Shown piece by piece: positions 36,593 through 44,880 of a stretch of 64,000 nucleotides of DNA. Position numbers and translations under genes: made by a program. The DNA is from Candidatus Desulfovibrio trichonymphae (GTDB lineage: Bacteria; Desulfobacterota; Desulfovibrionia; Desulfovibrionales; Desulfovibrionaceae), in the NCBI RefSeq assembly GCF_002355955.1, contig NZ_AP017368.1, forward strand, positions 737,501-801,500. Reading direction: 5' to 3'. The notes beneath the pieces were generated by a model. The model was not told the DNA's origin, made no database searches, and was given only the letters and a program-made list of their open reading frames with translations. Within the stretch, counting starts at the first letter, position 1. The number at the start of each line of letters is the position of its first letter.

Positions 36593-37213
36593 AAAAAACA
36601 GTTGCTCAACTGGTAGATTTGATGGATGCAATTCCCCACGAGAGCTTTTTTCTAACCACCACTGAATACGACGAAAAAAATTTTGTGGTGTCCAATTACG
36701 GAAGACTGCCGTTGGCAGTTCGAAATATAGGCAGAGATTTGCTGGCGCATCTGGCGACACTTGATTCTGGTGTATCAGGACGGGAAAGTCTTTGCGTAGC
36801 GCAAAAACTTCAACAAGCCGCTTGGCATCTCTTGGAACACACAACGCCAAGCGCTCCCGATAGTGGATACCTACGGAATTTCTGGGCGGCACACCATCGC
36901 ACTCGATCTCTATGACAAAACACTCCTGCGCAGTGCTGCCATCGACCTCGCATCGAAGAATCTGGATGAGTGTATAGTCGCGCCCATGCAGAATTGCCTC
37001 GTGCAACTCTCTTGCACGAGGAATTGTCAGTTCGTTTGCTGTACTGACCTCAACAATGTTGGGGAGTTCAAAGTACATCTCAGGCCTATTATTCTGATTC
37101 TCAACCGGCACGAGGAGGCGTTGAAATAATAATCGCTGGCGCACCGACCTCTCCGAAAAATGAAGATCGACCGCTACCGCCCTGCCGTTGTAAAATCCAC
37201 TGACAATGCCCAA
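36590..37213 (-). pseudogene. Fragment resembling a prokaryotic E2 ubiquitin-like conjugation protein
   Basis: A 209-residue N-terminal part of a larger protein (start ATG 37213, MGIVSGFYNGRAV...). Its second half has the look of bacterial E2-family domains: DFPVLIHQN, then ANLCLY with the candidate catalytic Cys at 161, then WTPQNFFRRIQWWLEKSSRGELHP. In such systems this domain precedes an E1-like ThiF and often a JAB peptidase. The frame runs on into antisense integrase sequence, so the gene is cut at about 36590. The family assignment is from memory of this motif layout and is tentative. The partners are not in the window. Confidence 0.4.
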
Positions 37214-37362
37214 AAACTCTCATTGACGCGGCAAAGATTATTTCTCTTTTAGTGGAAAAATCAACATGTTAATCATATGCATGTCGTTGCCATCGTCTGG
37301 TTGGTAATGCAAAAATAACCACCAATGCCCCGCTTCGTATGACGAACGCATGCAAACCAATG

Positions 37363-38004
37363 TCAATACCGCGCGGCCACCAGTTCTTTCAGATCGCGTT
37401 TGGGCACATAGTGCACGCCTTGGGCGTCGCGCCAGTAAGCGAAGGCGCCGTCAGCAGGCATGGGGACCACTACCCGTGTTTCTTTGGCCACGCCAAAGCC
37501 GATGAGCAGCGCGATTTTCATCCCTGTCGGCACATGTAAGAGCGCGGACGCTGCGGAATGATCAAAAGACTGGATCATGCAGCAGCCCCACCCCCGGCTG
37601 CATGCCGCAAGCTGCATGGTCTGGGCCGCTATGCCCACGTCAAAGCAGACCAGTTGCCCTGCGTCTGCCGGCATCAGAACGGCGATGAAGGCTGTGGGCT
37701 GTTCGCCTTCATGCGGGCCGCCCCAGTCTTTGAGCGCGCCGGCCCATTTTGTCAGCGAAAAAAGTTTTTTGCAGGTTTCTCCGGGGCCTACCAGCGTAAA
37801 CCGCAAGGATTGGGCGTTTTTTGCCGAAGGCGCAAGTCGCGCGCAATCGACAAGCCAGTCCATATCCGCCATGTTCAAAGGCTGGTTTTCCGCAAAACGG
37901 CGGCAGGTGCGGGCCGTTTTCACGTGTTCTTTAGCTGTCTCCTTTGTCGGCAACAGGCAGTGTTTGCACGCTAATGATACAGCATGATGCAGGTGAGTTC
38001 GCAA
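37363..38004 (-). CDS. Nitroreductase-family protein (1)
   Basis: A 213-aa FMN-dependent oxidoreductase of the nitroreductase fold, with RTCRRFAENQPL, CARLAPSAKNAQSLRF, and a late GFGVAKETRVVVP. It uses NAD(P)H to reduce nitro or flavin-like substrates; the physiological substrate is unknown. The N-terminus is ~25 residues longer than usual (cysteine-containing MRTHLHHAVSLACKHCLLPT), so the true start may be downstream. It is divergent from the second nitroreductase, 155 bp away. Confidence 0.8.
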   Translation of the reverse strand: MRTHLHHAVSLACKHCLLPTKETAKEHVKTARTCRRFAENQPLNMADMDWLVDCARLAPSAKNAQSLRFTLVGPGETCKKLFSLTKWAGALKDWGGPHEGEQPTAFIAVLMPADAGQLVCFDVGIAAQTMQLAACSRGWGCCMIQSFDHSAASALLHVPTGMKIALLIGFGVAKETRVVVPMPADGAFAYWRDAQGVHYVPKRDLKELVAARY

Positions 38005-38159
38005 GGGTGGTATTTGGTTAGATGTTTAGTCCCAAAAATGTGTTGCAACATGCGCGGGATCAGGATCGAATCCGGGCAGGAGACTGCTCTTTTATTTTCT
38101 GCGGAATTGGGGTATACTACTCCCGTCCCAAGATGTGTTTTTTGAAAAGGAGCAAAGAA

Positions 38160-38672
38160 ATGGATATGTTTGAAGCGATTTTCACCCGCCGCAGCATACG
38201 CAAATACACGACGGAACCAGTCAGTGATGAAGATGTCACGCTTCTGCTCAAGGCGGCCATGCTGGCGCCGAGCGCGCACAATTGCCGGCCCTGGCATTTT
38301 GTGGTGGTGCGGGACGCGGCCGTGCGCAAATCCATTGCCGAACGTCACCCCTATGCCAAAATGGCGGCTGAAGCGCCGGTTGTGATCGTTGTCTGCGCAA
38401 ATTTGAATGAGGAAAAAGAACCCGGCTTTTGGGTGCAGGACTGCTCCGCCGCCACGGAGAACATCATGCTGGCCGCGCGCGGCAAAAACCTCGGCACTGT
38501 CTGGTGCGGGCTGCATCCCATGAAGGATCGCGCCAAGGTCATACGTGAAACTCTCAACCTGCCGTCCAACATCATGCCGTTGAGCATAGTGGTTATCGGG
38601 CATCCGGCAGAAGCGTTTTCCGAAGCGAACCGCTACAACGCGGAAAAAATCCACTATGACCGCTGGCAATAA
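38160..38672 (+). CDS. Nitroreductase-family protein (2)
   Basis: 170 aa, starting at ATG 38160 behind AAAAGGAG. It has MFEAIFTRRSIRKYTTEPV, MLAPSAHNCRPWHFVVVRD, and AARGKNLGTVWCGLHPM, then VIGHPAEAFSEANRY. This compact form is typical of small nitroreductases that reduce flavins or quinones. It is distinct in sequence from the neighbouring one, so it is not a recent duplicate. Confidence 0.9.
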   Translation: MDMFEAIFTRRSIRKYTTEPVSDEDVTLLLKAAMLAPSAHNCRPWHFVVVRDAAVRKSIAERHPYAKMAAEAPVVIVVCANLNEEKEPGFWVQDCSAATENIMLAARGKNLGTVWCGLHPMKDRAKVIRETLNLPSNIMPLSIVVIGHPAEAFSEANRYNAEKIHYDRWQ

Positions 38673-38723
38673 CGAGGCATAAGCCGCATCAGCCACCGGA
38701 CGCCAAAACTGCGAGCTGATTTT

Positions 38724-39515
38724 ATGAACATACACGACATTCGCGCATTGCTTGCGGCGGACACGCCAACCGTAGGAACATGGCTGCAACTGCCTTCAGC
38801 GGATGTGGCCGAGCTTATGGCGCGCGCCGGCTATGACTGGGTGGCGGTGGATATGGAGCACGGCTCCTTCAGTCGGGGCAGCCTGCCGGATATTTTCCGC
38901 GCCATAGAGTGCGGCGGCGCGGTGCCCTTCGTCCGGCTGCCACAAGCAGGAAGAACAGCCGTCAAAAACGCGCTGGAAGCAGGCGCGCAGGGGCTCATCT
39001 TTCCCATGATTGAAAGCCGCGCGCAACTTGATCAGGCGGTGGGCTGGGCCACATACCCCGGTCAGGACAACTGGCGTAAGCTTGGTGAAACCGTACAGGA
39101 ATACAGGGGCGTGGGTTTTTGCCGGGCCAATGTCTTCGGCAGGCATTTTGACGGATACATGAATGACCGCGCTCCGGAAATTTTTCTGGTGGCCCAGATT
39201 GAGCACATACGGGCGATGGAACAGCTTGACGCCATTCTGACGCATCCCCGTCTGGACGCTGTCATGGTCGGCCCATATGATCTCTCCGGCAGCATGGGGC
39301 TTACGGGACGCTTTGACCACCCTGACTTTCAGACCGCCATGACGCGTATTCATGAGGCGTGCAAACGACACAAGACGAACATGGGGCTGCATATCGTTCA
39401 GCCGGACCCAAAGGAATTGGCGCGGCAGACGGCCGCAGGCGTGCGCTTCATCTCTTACGGCATTGACGGCGTGTTTTTATGGCAAGCGGCTGAACGGCCA
39501 CAATCTGGAGCGTAG
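38724..39515 (+). CDS. HpcH/HpaI-type aldolase
   Basis: A class II, metal-dependent pyruvate aldolase of the HpcH/HpaI family. 263 aa with the family motifs VAVDMEHGSFSRG, FVRLPQAGRTAVKNALEAGAQGLIFPMIES, FLVAQIEHIRAMEQLDAIL and MVGPYDLSGSMGLTG. Such enzymes make or break 2-keto-3-deoxy sugar acids. It is first in a five-gene sugar operon, which argues for a biosynthetic aldol addition of pyruvate to a sugar aldehyde rather than for aromatic catabolism. Confidence 0.88.
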   Translation: MNIHDIRALLAADTPTVGTWLQLPSADVAELMARAGYDWVAVDMEHGSFSRGSLPDIFRAIECGGAVPFVRLPQAGRTAVKNALEAGAQGLIFPMIESRAQLDQAVGWATYPGQDNWRKLGETVQEYRGVGFCRANVFGRHFDGYMNDRAPEIFLVAQIEHIRAMEQLDAILTHPRLDAVMVGPYDLSGSMGLTGRFDHPDFQTAMTRIHEACKRHKTNMGLHIVQPDPKELARQTAAGVRFISYGIDGVFLWQAAERPQSGA

Positions 39516-39518
39516 CCA

Positions 39519-40433
39519 GTGAAAATTACTGTATTCGGCGGTTCCGGCTTTCTGGGCTCGCATATCTGCGATAAACTTTCCGCAGCAGGGCATACGGTGA
39601 CAATCGTTGATCTGCGCCCCTCGCCTTGGCTGCGGCCGGATCAGATCATGCTCACGGGCAATATTCTGGACGAGAAAACCGTGTCCTCCGGCGTGGACGG
39701 CGCTGATATAGTTTTTAACTACGCCGGGATAGCCGATATTGGAGAAGCGAACACACGCCCTGTGGACACGACGAAAATCAATGTGCTCGGCAATGCCATG
39801 CTGTTGGAGGCCTGCCGCAACGCGAAGGTAAAACGCTATGTGTTTGCAAGTACACTCTATGTTTATGGGAAATCCGGGGGATTTTATCGTTGCAGCAAAC
39901 AGGCGTGTGAAATCTATATTGAAAATTATCAGGCCATGCACAATCTGCCGTATACCATATTACGTTACGGCTCCCTGTACGGCCCGCGCGCGGACAAACG
40001 CAACGCCATCCACCGCTTTGTCCACGAGGCGCTGACAACCGGCTGCATTACATATTACGGCTCCCCCACAGCCCTGCGTGAATACGTGCACGTTGACGAC
40101 GCCTCCGCAGCCACACTGGCGGTACTGGCCTGGGAATTTGAAAATCAGAACATCATTGTTGCCGGCAATCAGCCCATGCGCGTCGAGAATCTGTTCAAGA
40201 TGATAGGCGAAATGCTCAACAAAAATTTGACCGTCAACTATCAGGACGATCCCAACAGCGGGCACTATCAGATCACGCCTTACTCGTTCATGCCAAAAAT
40301 AGGGCGCAAACTGACGCCGCTGCTCAGCGTGGATCTTGGACAGGGAATTCTGCGGGTCATGGAAGACGCGCACAGAGCCCTGCACCCTGAACTTCAGGCA
40401 GAGGGAGGCTATTTGCTGCCCACTGACGTTTAG
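39519..40433 (+). CDS. NAD-dependent sugar epimerase/dehydratase
   Basis: Extended short-chain dehydrogenase of 304 aa. It has the NAD loop GGSGFLGSHI (7-16), a catalytic Tyr123-x3-Lys127 (YRCSK) preceded by STLYVYG, and RYGSLYGPRADKRN downstream. It modifies a nucleotide-activated sugar, presumably for the surface polymer made by this operon. It starts with GTG 39519, 3 bp after the aldolase. Confidence 0.88.
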   Translation: MKITVFGGSGFLGSHICDKLSAAGHTVTIVDLRPSPWLRPDQIMLTGNILDEKTVSSGVDGADIVFNYAGIADIGEANTRPVDTTKINVLGNAMLLEACRNAKVKRYVFASTLYVYGKSGGFYRCSKQACEIYIENYQAMHNLPYTILRYGSLYGPRADKRNAIHRFVHEALTTGCITYYGSPTALREYVHVDDASAATLAVLAWEFENQNIIVAGNQPMRVENLFKMIGEMLNKNLTVNYQDDPNSGHYQITPYSFMPKIGRKLTPLLSVDLGQGILRVMEDAHRALHPELQAEGGYLLPTDV

Positions 40434-40451
40434 GGTTTATTTATAAATGAA

Positions 40452-40554
40452 TACTCCCCATGCACACTTTGTTTGACGCCACAGCCCAAGAAAGAGAAAT
40501 GCTGAAGCTGCCGCATGAAGGCGGGTTTTAACCCTCCAGAGCGGGACAATAAAT
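40452..40554 (+). repeat. Dispersed element A upstream of the kdsB-like gene (partner at 60434-60511)
   Basis: CACACTTTGTTTGACGCCAC, then AGCCCAAGAAAGAGAAATG, a 17-bp insert, then GGGTTTTAACCCTCCAGAGC and GGGACAATAAA. The same blocks, without the insert, occur in front of the dus gene. It ends 18 bp before the start codon of the kdsB-like gene. This suggests a repeated leader or operator element rather than chance. Confidence 0.55.
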
Positions 40555-40572
40555 AACAAAGAGGTGTCTTCC

Positions 40573-41343
40573 ATGAACATTGTCGCTGTCATTCCGGCGC
40601 GTATGGGATCAAGCAGGTATCCAGGCAAACCGCTCGCTCTCATCCACAATGTGCCCATGGTCGGGCATGTGGCTTTTCGCACAGCCATGAGCAAAATGCT
40701 CTCGGACACCTATGTGGCCACATGTGACGACATCATAGTGGACTATTGTAAAAACGCCGGCCTCAAATGCGTGATGACAGGCGACCATCATGTGCGCTGC
40801 TCCACGCGCACCGCTGAGGCGCTGCTCAAAATTGAGGCAACAACCGGCAAAAAAACGGATATTGTCGTTATGGTGCAGGGCGACGAGCCCATGGTTACGC
40901 CCGAGATAATTGACGCTGCCGTCGCTCCCATGCTTGACGACGATTCCATCAATGTCGTCAATCTGATGGCCGAGATGGAAACGCTTGAAGAATTTGAAGA
41001 TCCCAATGAAGTCAAGGTGGTGATTGACCGTAACAGCAACGCGCTGTATTTCTCGCGCGAACCTGTGCCATCGCGTAAAAAAAGTTCGGGAAAAGTGCCC
41101 ATGCGCAAACAGGTCTGCATTATTCCCTTCAGGCGCAACTATCTGTTGCGTTTTAACGGGATGGAGGAAAGCCCGCTGGAAATTTATGAATCGGTGGATA
41201 TGATGCGTATTCTTGAATACGGCGAAAAAGTGCGCATGGTGCCCACAGCCTGTCGAACCTTCAGCGTGGATACGCCTGAAGATCTGGCTCGCGTGCAACG
41301 GCTTATGGAAGGGGACAAGCTGATGGAACAATACACGCGGTAG
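40573..41343 (+). CDS. KdsB-like cytidylyltransferase
   Basis: A 256-aa CMP-sugar synthetase. It starts MNIVAVIPARMGSSRYPGKPL, with VVMVQGDEPMVTPEIIDAA, DPNEVKVVIDRNSNALYFSREPVP and PLEIYESVDMMRILEYGEKVRMVP. These are the landmarks of CMP-Kdo synthetase (KdsB). It differs at the usual H.SGTDR.AE segment, reading HHVRCSTRTAEAL, so the acid it activates may not be Kdo. ATG 40573 has AGAGG nine bases upstream; the GTG at 40564 is less likely. Confidence 0.85.
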   Translation: MNIVAVIPARMGSSRYPGKPLALIHNVPMVGHVAFRTAMSKMLSDTYVATCDDIIVDYCKNAGLKCVMTGDHHVRCSTRTAEALLKIEATTGKKTDIVVMVQGDEPMVTPEIIDAAVAPMLDDDSINVVNLMAEMETLEEFEDPNEVKVVIDRNSNALYFSREPVPSRKKSSGKVPMRKQVCIIPFRRNYLLRFNGMEESPLEIYESVDMMRILEYGEKVRMVPTACRTFSVDTPEDLARVQRLMEGDKLMEQYTR

Positions 41344-41351
41344 ACGGAGTT

Positions 41352-41951
41352 TTGCAGGCGCCGCCCCGTAAAACACGCATCGCGGCAGTTCTGGAAGAGC
41401 TCTGGATCGCCTGCTTTGCCTGGCTGCCAACGTCGCTTGGTCTCGCGGCGCGCCTTGCCGCCTGGCGGCCGCTTTTCGGCGTTTGCGGTTCAGTTCGCTT
41501 CGGCACCGCCCTGACGCTGGCAGCCTGCCGCAATATGCGTCTCTCCGATGGCGTGCGCCTCGGGCGCGGTTCTTTTATCACAGCCAACAACGGCCTTCTG
41601 ATTTTAGGCGAAAATGTGGCTGTTTCTCCGTGCGTGCACCTTGGCGCGGACGACGGCGTTATCGAAATCGGGGCATATACGGCAATCGGCCCCGGCACGG
41701 TGCTGCGCGCCGCCAATCACCGTTTCAGCCGGCAGCAAACGCCGATCATGCATCAGGGGCACGAGCCGGGGAAAATAATCATTGAAGAAGACGTCTGGAT
41801 TGCCGCAAACTGCGTGATAACGCCCGACGTGCGCATCGGCCGGGGCGCGGTGGTGGGCGCGGGCGCTGTAGTGACGCGAGATGTGGAACCCTTTGCTATT
41901 GTCGCCGGCGTGCCGGCAAAAATGATCGGACGACGCGGCGAAAATATTTGA
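41352..41951 (+). CDS. Hexapeptide-repeat acyltransferase
   Basis: A left-handed beta-helix (LbH) O- or N-acetyltransferase of 199 aa. From residue ~60 on it shows hexapeptide repeats (VRLGRGSFITANNGLLILGENVAV, CVITPDVRIGRGAVVGAGAVVTRDV) and the closing IVAGVPAKMIG. It probably acetylates a sugar in the same pathway. The frame's only plausible start is the TTG at 41352, close behind GGAG, so the exact N-terminus is uncertain. Its stop overlaps the frame of the next gene. Confidence 0.85.
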   Translation: MQAPPRKTRIAAVLEELWIACFAWLPTSLGLAARLAAWRPLFGVCGSVRFGTALTLAACRNMRLSDGVRLGRGSFITANNGLLILGENVAVSPCVHLGADDGVIEIGAYTAIGPGTVLRAANHRFSRQQTPIMHQGHEPGKIIIEEDVWIAANCVITPDVRIGRGAVVGAGAVVTRDVEPFAIVAGVPAKMIGRRGENI

Positions 41952-41959
41952 GGGTAGCC

Positions 41960-42595
41960 ATGGCTCTGAAATGTCTTGTTTTTGACTGTGACGGCGTGAT
42001 TCTTGACAGCGTGCCTGTCAAGACCAAGACCATTGCCCGCCTGGCGCGTCCTTACGGACAGGAAGCGGAGGAGCGCTTTGTCATGTACCACATGGCGCAC
42101 GGCGGAGTCAGCCGTTATAAAAAATTCGAGTGGTTTTTTCGTGAAGTGCTTGGCCGTGAAATAGCGCCGGAGACATCGGCCGAATGGGGCCGTCGCTTTG
42201 CTGAATATGCCCTTGACGAAATCCGGCATTGCCCGCTGATTCCCGGCATGCAGGCCGTACTGGACGCCTGGCGTGACAAACTGCCCTTGTTTGTCTGTTC
42301 CGGCGCGCCGCGGAAAGAAGTACGCATGATCCTGCGCGAGCGGGAGCTTGAACACTTTTTTACAGATATTTACGGTTCGCCGCCGGCCAAGGCGCAGCTG
42401 CTTGCCGAGATCGTCGGCATAGCGGGATTGCCGCCGGAAGATATCTTGATGGTCGGCGACGCGACAACAGACCGTGATGCCGCAGAATACGCGGAAACAC
42501 AGTTTTATGGCGTAGGAGATATGCTCAAAGGCGGAAATTTTCCCTGGGGCCAGGATCTCACGGCCCTGAATGACTGGATTCTGGCCCACGTCTGA
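41960..42595 (+). CDS. HAD-family phosphatase
   Basis: A haloacid-dehalogenase-fold phosphatase, 211 aa from ATG 41960. The nucleophile motif FDCDGVILDS has D9 and D11; LFVCSGAPRKEV is motif II; K and a later GDATTDRDAA supply motifs III and IV. In a Kdo-like pathway a HAD enzyme removes the phosphate from the 8-phosphate acid before CMP activation, which fits its place between the cytidylyltransferase and the last gene. Its TGA overlaps the next ATG. Confidence 0.87.
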   Translation: MALKCLVFDCDGVILDSVPVKTKTIARLARPYGQEAEERFVMYHMAHGGVSRYKKFEWFFREVLGREIAPETSAEWGRRFAEYALDEIRHCPLIPGMQAVLDAWRDKLPLFVCSGAPRKEVRMILRERELEHFFTDIYGSPPAKAQLLAEIVGIAGLPPEDILMVGDATTDRDAAEYAETQFYGVGDMLKGGNFPWGQDLTALNDWILAHV

Positions 42596-43563
42596 TGAAA
42601 ACACTACTCTTGCCCATCTGCCTGTCTGTTCTCCTCTTTCTGGCGGCTTGTCGCCCTGACAACGAAGACGACCGTGCGCAACAGCAAACTTGGCAGCCGG
42701 CGCATGTTCAGTCATCGCCGCACGCGCCCGCGCCGGAAGCTGAGCCGCTGCTCTCGCCCGCAGAAAAGGCACAGGCAGCGGCACTGGTGGACTTTTACAA
42801 CACTGCCGCCTCGCTGCTGGCGGAAGAACCTTATACCCTGCCGGATGCATTGCTGAATAACGCCCATGCGTATCTGCAAACATGGCGGCTTGAACCGGCG
42901 CCAAGAGTATACGCTTCCGCACGGGAGACTGCCGCCGGACGGCTTGCTCCGCCGCCGGAGATGTTTACGGCTGACGTGCGCCGCCAGCTTTTACAATATG
43001 TTAATCTCATGGGCGCGGCGCTGGAAACAATGCCGGCGGACTACCGCCTTCTTGAAAAATATGTGAGGAACGACAGCATCCGGGATGACAACGCCAGAGG
43101 CAACAAAATTATCACACGTCTTGAGATGACGCACACAGCCTTTATAAATGCCCGTGACGCTTTTTTGACCACCACGGCCGGCATGGCCGCACAGGCAGAA
43201 GCAACTCTTTTGCGCAATAACCCCTTAAAACGCCAGATTGTTGAAAGCAGAAAAATTTTTTCCCTATTCAAAACAGCCGCCGCCCTGCTGAAGCAGGAGC
43301 CACCTGACAAGGGGGCCCTGCTGCGTGTGCATGAAGATATAGAAACGGCCCTGACCGCGGCGGGGAGATCGCCTTTTCAAGGAGATACAAAAACAGAGCG
43401 GGGGTTTCGCACTTTTCTCAAAGAAGCGGCGATATTCCCTAAAGAGCTGGCGCAAGGCTTTTCCGAGGGCTTTCACAGCCGGATCAGGCACAATCTGAAC
43501 ACGGCCTCACATAACAGCCGCAAGACATACAACGCTTTTGTCCGGACGGCCAACCGGGAATAA
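42595..43563 (+). CDS. DUF3829 lipoprotein
   Basis: A 322-aa exported protein with a signal peptide and lipobox (LFLAAC, Cys at about residue 19). The mature part is helical and polar and resembles DUF3829/YiiG-type proteins (YNTAASLLAEEPYTLPDALLNNAHAYLQTW, KYVRNDSIRDDN). No enzymatic role is known for that family. Translationally coupled to the phosphatase (ATGA overlap), although a link to sugar synthesis is not evident. Confidence 0.7.
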   Translation: MKTLLLPICLSVLLFLAACRPDNEDDRAQQQTWQPAHVQSSPHAPAPEAEPLLSPAEKAQAAALVDFYNTAASLLAEEPYTLPDALLNNAHAYLQTWRLEPAPRVYASARETAAGRLAPPPEMFTADVRRQLLQYVNLMGAALETMPADYRLLEKYVRNDSIRDDNARGNKIITRLEMTHTAFINARDAFLTTTAGMAAQAEATLLRNNPLKRQIVESRKIFSLFKTAAALLKQEPPDKGALLRVHEDIETALTAAGRSPFQGDTKTERGFRTFLKEAAIFPKELAQGFSEGFHSRIRHNLNTASHNSRKTYNAFVRTANRE

Positions 43564-44141
43564 ACCCGGACGGCATGCGTCAATGCGCTGACATCACGCG
43601 CAGGAATACTTATAACATACTCAAGTCATATACCCCGGTAAAGCCGGGGTATATGACTTGATCAGGCGCATCTGCACGAAATTGAAGCCTGCTGCACTGT
43701 CGAATGCGGCTGATTGGAAGCGCTGGCACGCCTGCAGGCGACATTCGTCAAGGCATCTTTAAACACGAAACTTGCGGTCGACTGCGCAGCCCGGCTGCTT
43801 TGAGCTGACGCGGTCGGGCCTCGCTCCGTGCTGCTGCCCGTCAGCTTGCAAAATGCCGTTACAGCGCACGGGGAAAGGGGGCTTGCGTGCCGCTCTTGGC
43901 TGGTCTGCCTGTGGCAGAATGTTGACGCGCCGTCCTGTTCGGCCATTGCCGAACGTCTTGAGCAAGCGCGCTCTTGCCGCGCGGCTTGTCCGGTGATTTC
44001 GGGCTGGATTGCGTGCTGTAGCCGAAAAGACTTTGTTGAGCGCGTATGGACAATTTGATTGACATGTAATGGAGTCAGCCGCTATCTATTAATTATTTTT
44101 AGAAAGAAAGGCCTCATAATCATACCTTCACGGAGAATGTC
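43564..44141. other. 578-bp gap with a perfect hairpin and no recognisable gene
   Basis: Besides the hairpin at 43621-43661, the middle (43662-44058) is GC-rich and open for ~65-95 codons in three frames on both strands. None reads as a family I know. It is likely decayed coding DNA or simple open frames caused by GC content. Confidence 0.5.
43621..43661. terminator. Perfect 18-bp hairpin, probable bidirectional terminator
   Basis: TCAAGTCATATACCCCGG (43621-43638) is exactly repeated in inverted form at 43644-43661 around the 5-base loop TAAAG. It lies 58 bp after the sugar operon's last stop. There is no T-run on either side, so termination is not certain. The same CGG-TAAAG-CCG apex occurs in the hairpin at 62292-62332. 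Confidence 0.6.
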
Positions 44142-44740
44142 ATAAATGCCTTAACGGTGATTTTTGTGGCTTTATGCGTGTTTGCCATAGGATACCGTTT
44201 TTATGCTCTCTTTATTGCCAACAAAGTCCTGAACATATGGGACGCGCGGGAGACGCCCGCCGTCAAATTCGCGGACGGACACGACTATGTGCAAACAAAC
44301 AAAGTTGTGCTCTTCGGCCACCATTTCGCGGCCATTGCCGCAGCCGGACCTCTGCTGGGGCGCCCGTGCTGGCGGCGCAGTTCGGTTATCTTCCCGGGCT
44401 GCTGTGGATTCTCATCGGCTGCGTACTGGCCGGCGGCGTGCACGATATGGTCGTGCTCTTCGCCTCTGTGCGCCATCGCGGGCAAAGTCTCGCGTATATC
44501 GCCACGCAGGAGATTGACAAAACCACCTACACGGTGGCGGCCACCATTCCCATCGCTGTCATCATGGGTTTGTACATGCAGATATGGCGCAAGGGCGACG
44601 TCATGGGCGCCTCTGTTATCGGCATTGTGCTGCTGTTCCTGTGCATCCTTTCCGGCCCTTGGGCGACGGCGCATCCCGAACTGTTCGGCTGGCTGGACAT
44701 TGACAGAAAGCCCAAGAAGTGGAGTGCGGCCTTCCCCTAA
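44142..44740 (+). pseudogene. cstA: cstA carbon starvation protein, broken
   Basis: The N-terminal third of the peptide/pyruvate transporter CstA. Codon 1 is now ATA (44142-44144), followed by NALTVIFVALCVFAIGYRFYA, VLNIWDARETPAVKFADG and NKVVLFGHHFAAIAAAGPLLG in one frame. A frameshift at ~44360 moves on to PVLAAQFGYLPGLLWILIGC and TTYTVAATIPIAVIMGLYMQ. A stop comes at 44740 with the remaining ~two thirds of the protein missing. GGAG at 44132 still marks the old ribosome site. Confidence 0.88.
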
Positions 44741-44880
44741 TATGCCAACGGGATGATATGGCTTGTTTCTGTCCGCTGAGCGGGAAAAGTTTTACCGACG
44801 TCCGCAGTCGCGTCCTCGGACAATAGTTCAATACGGAGGCTGTCAAGAGAAAATTTATATTTTTTTACGCGGAATTTTCT

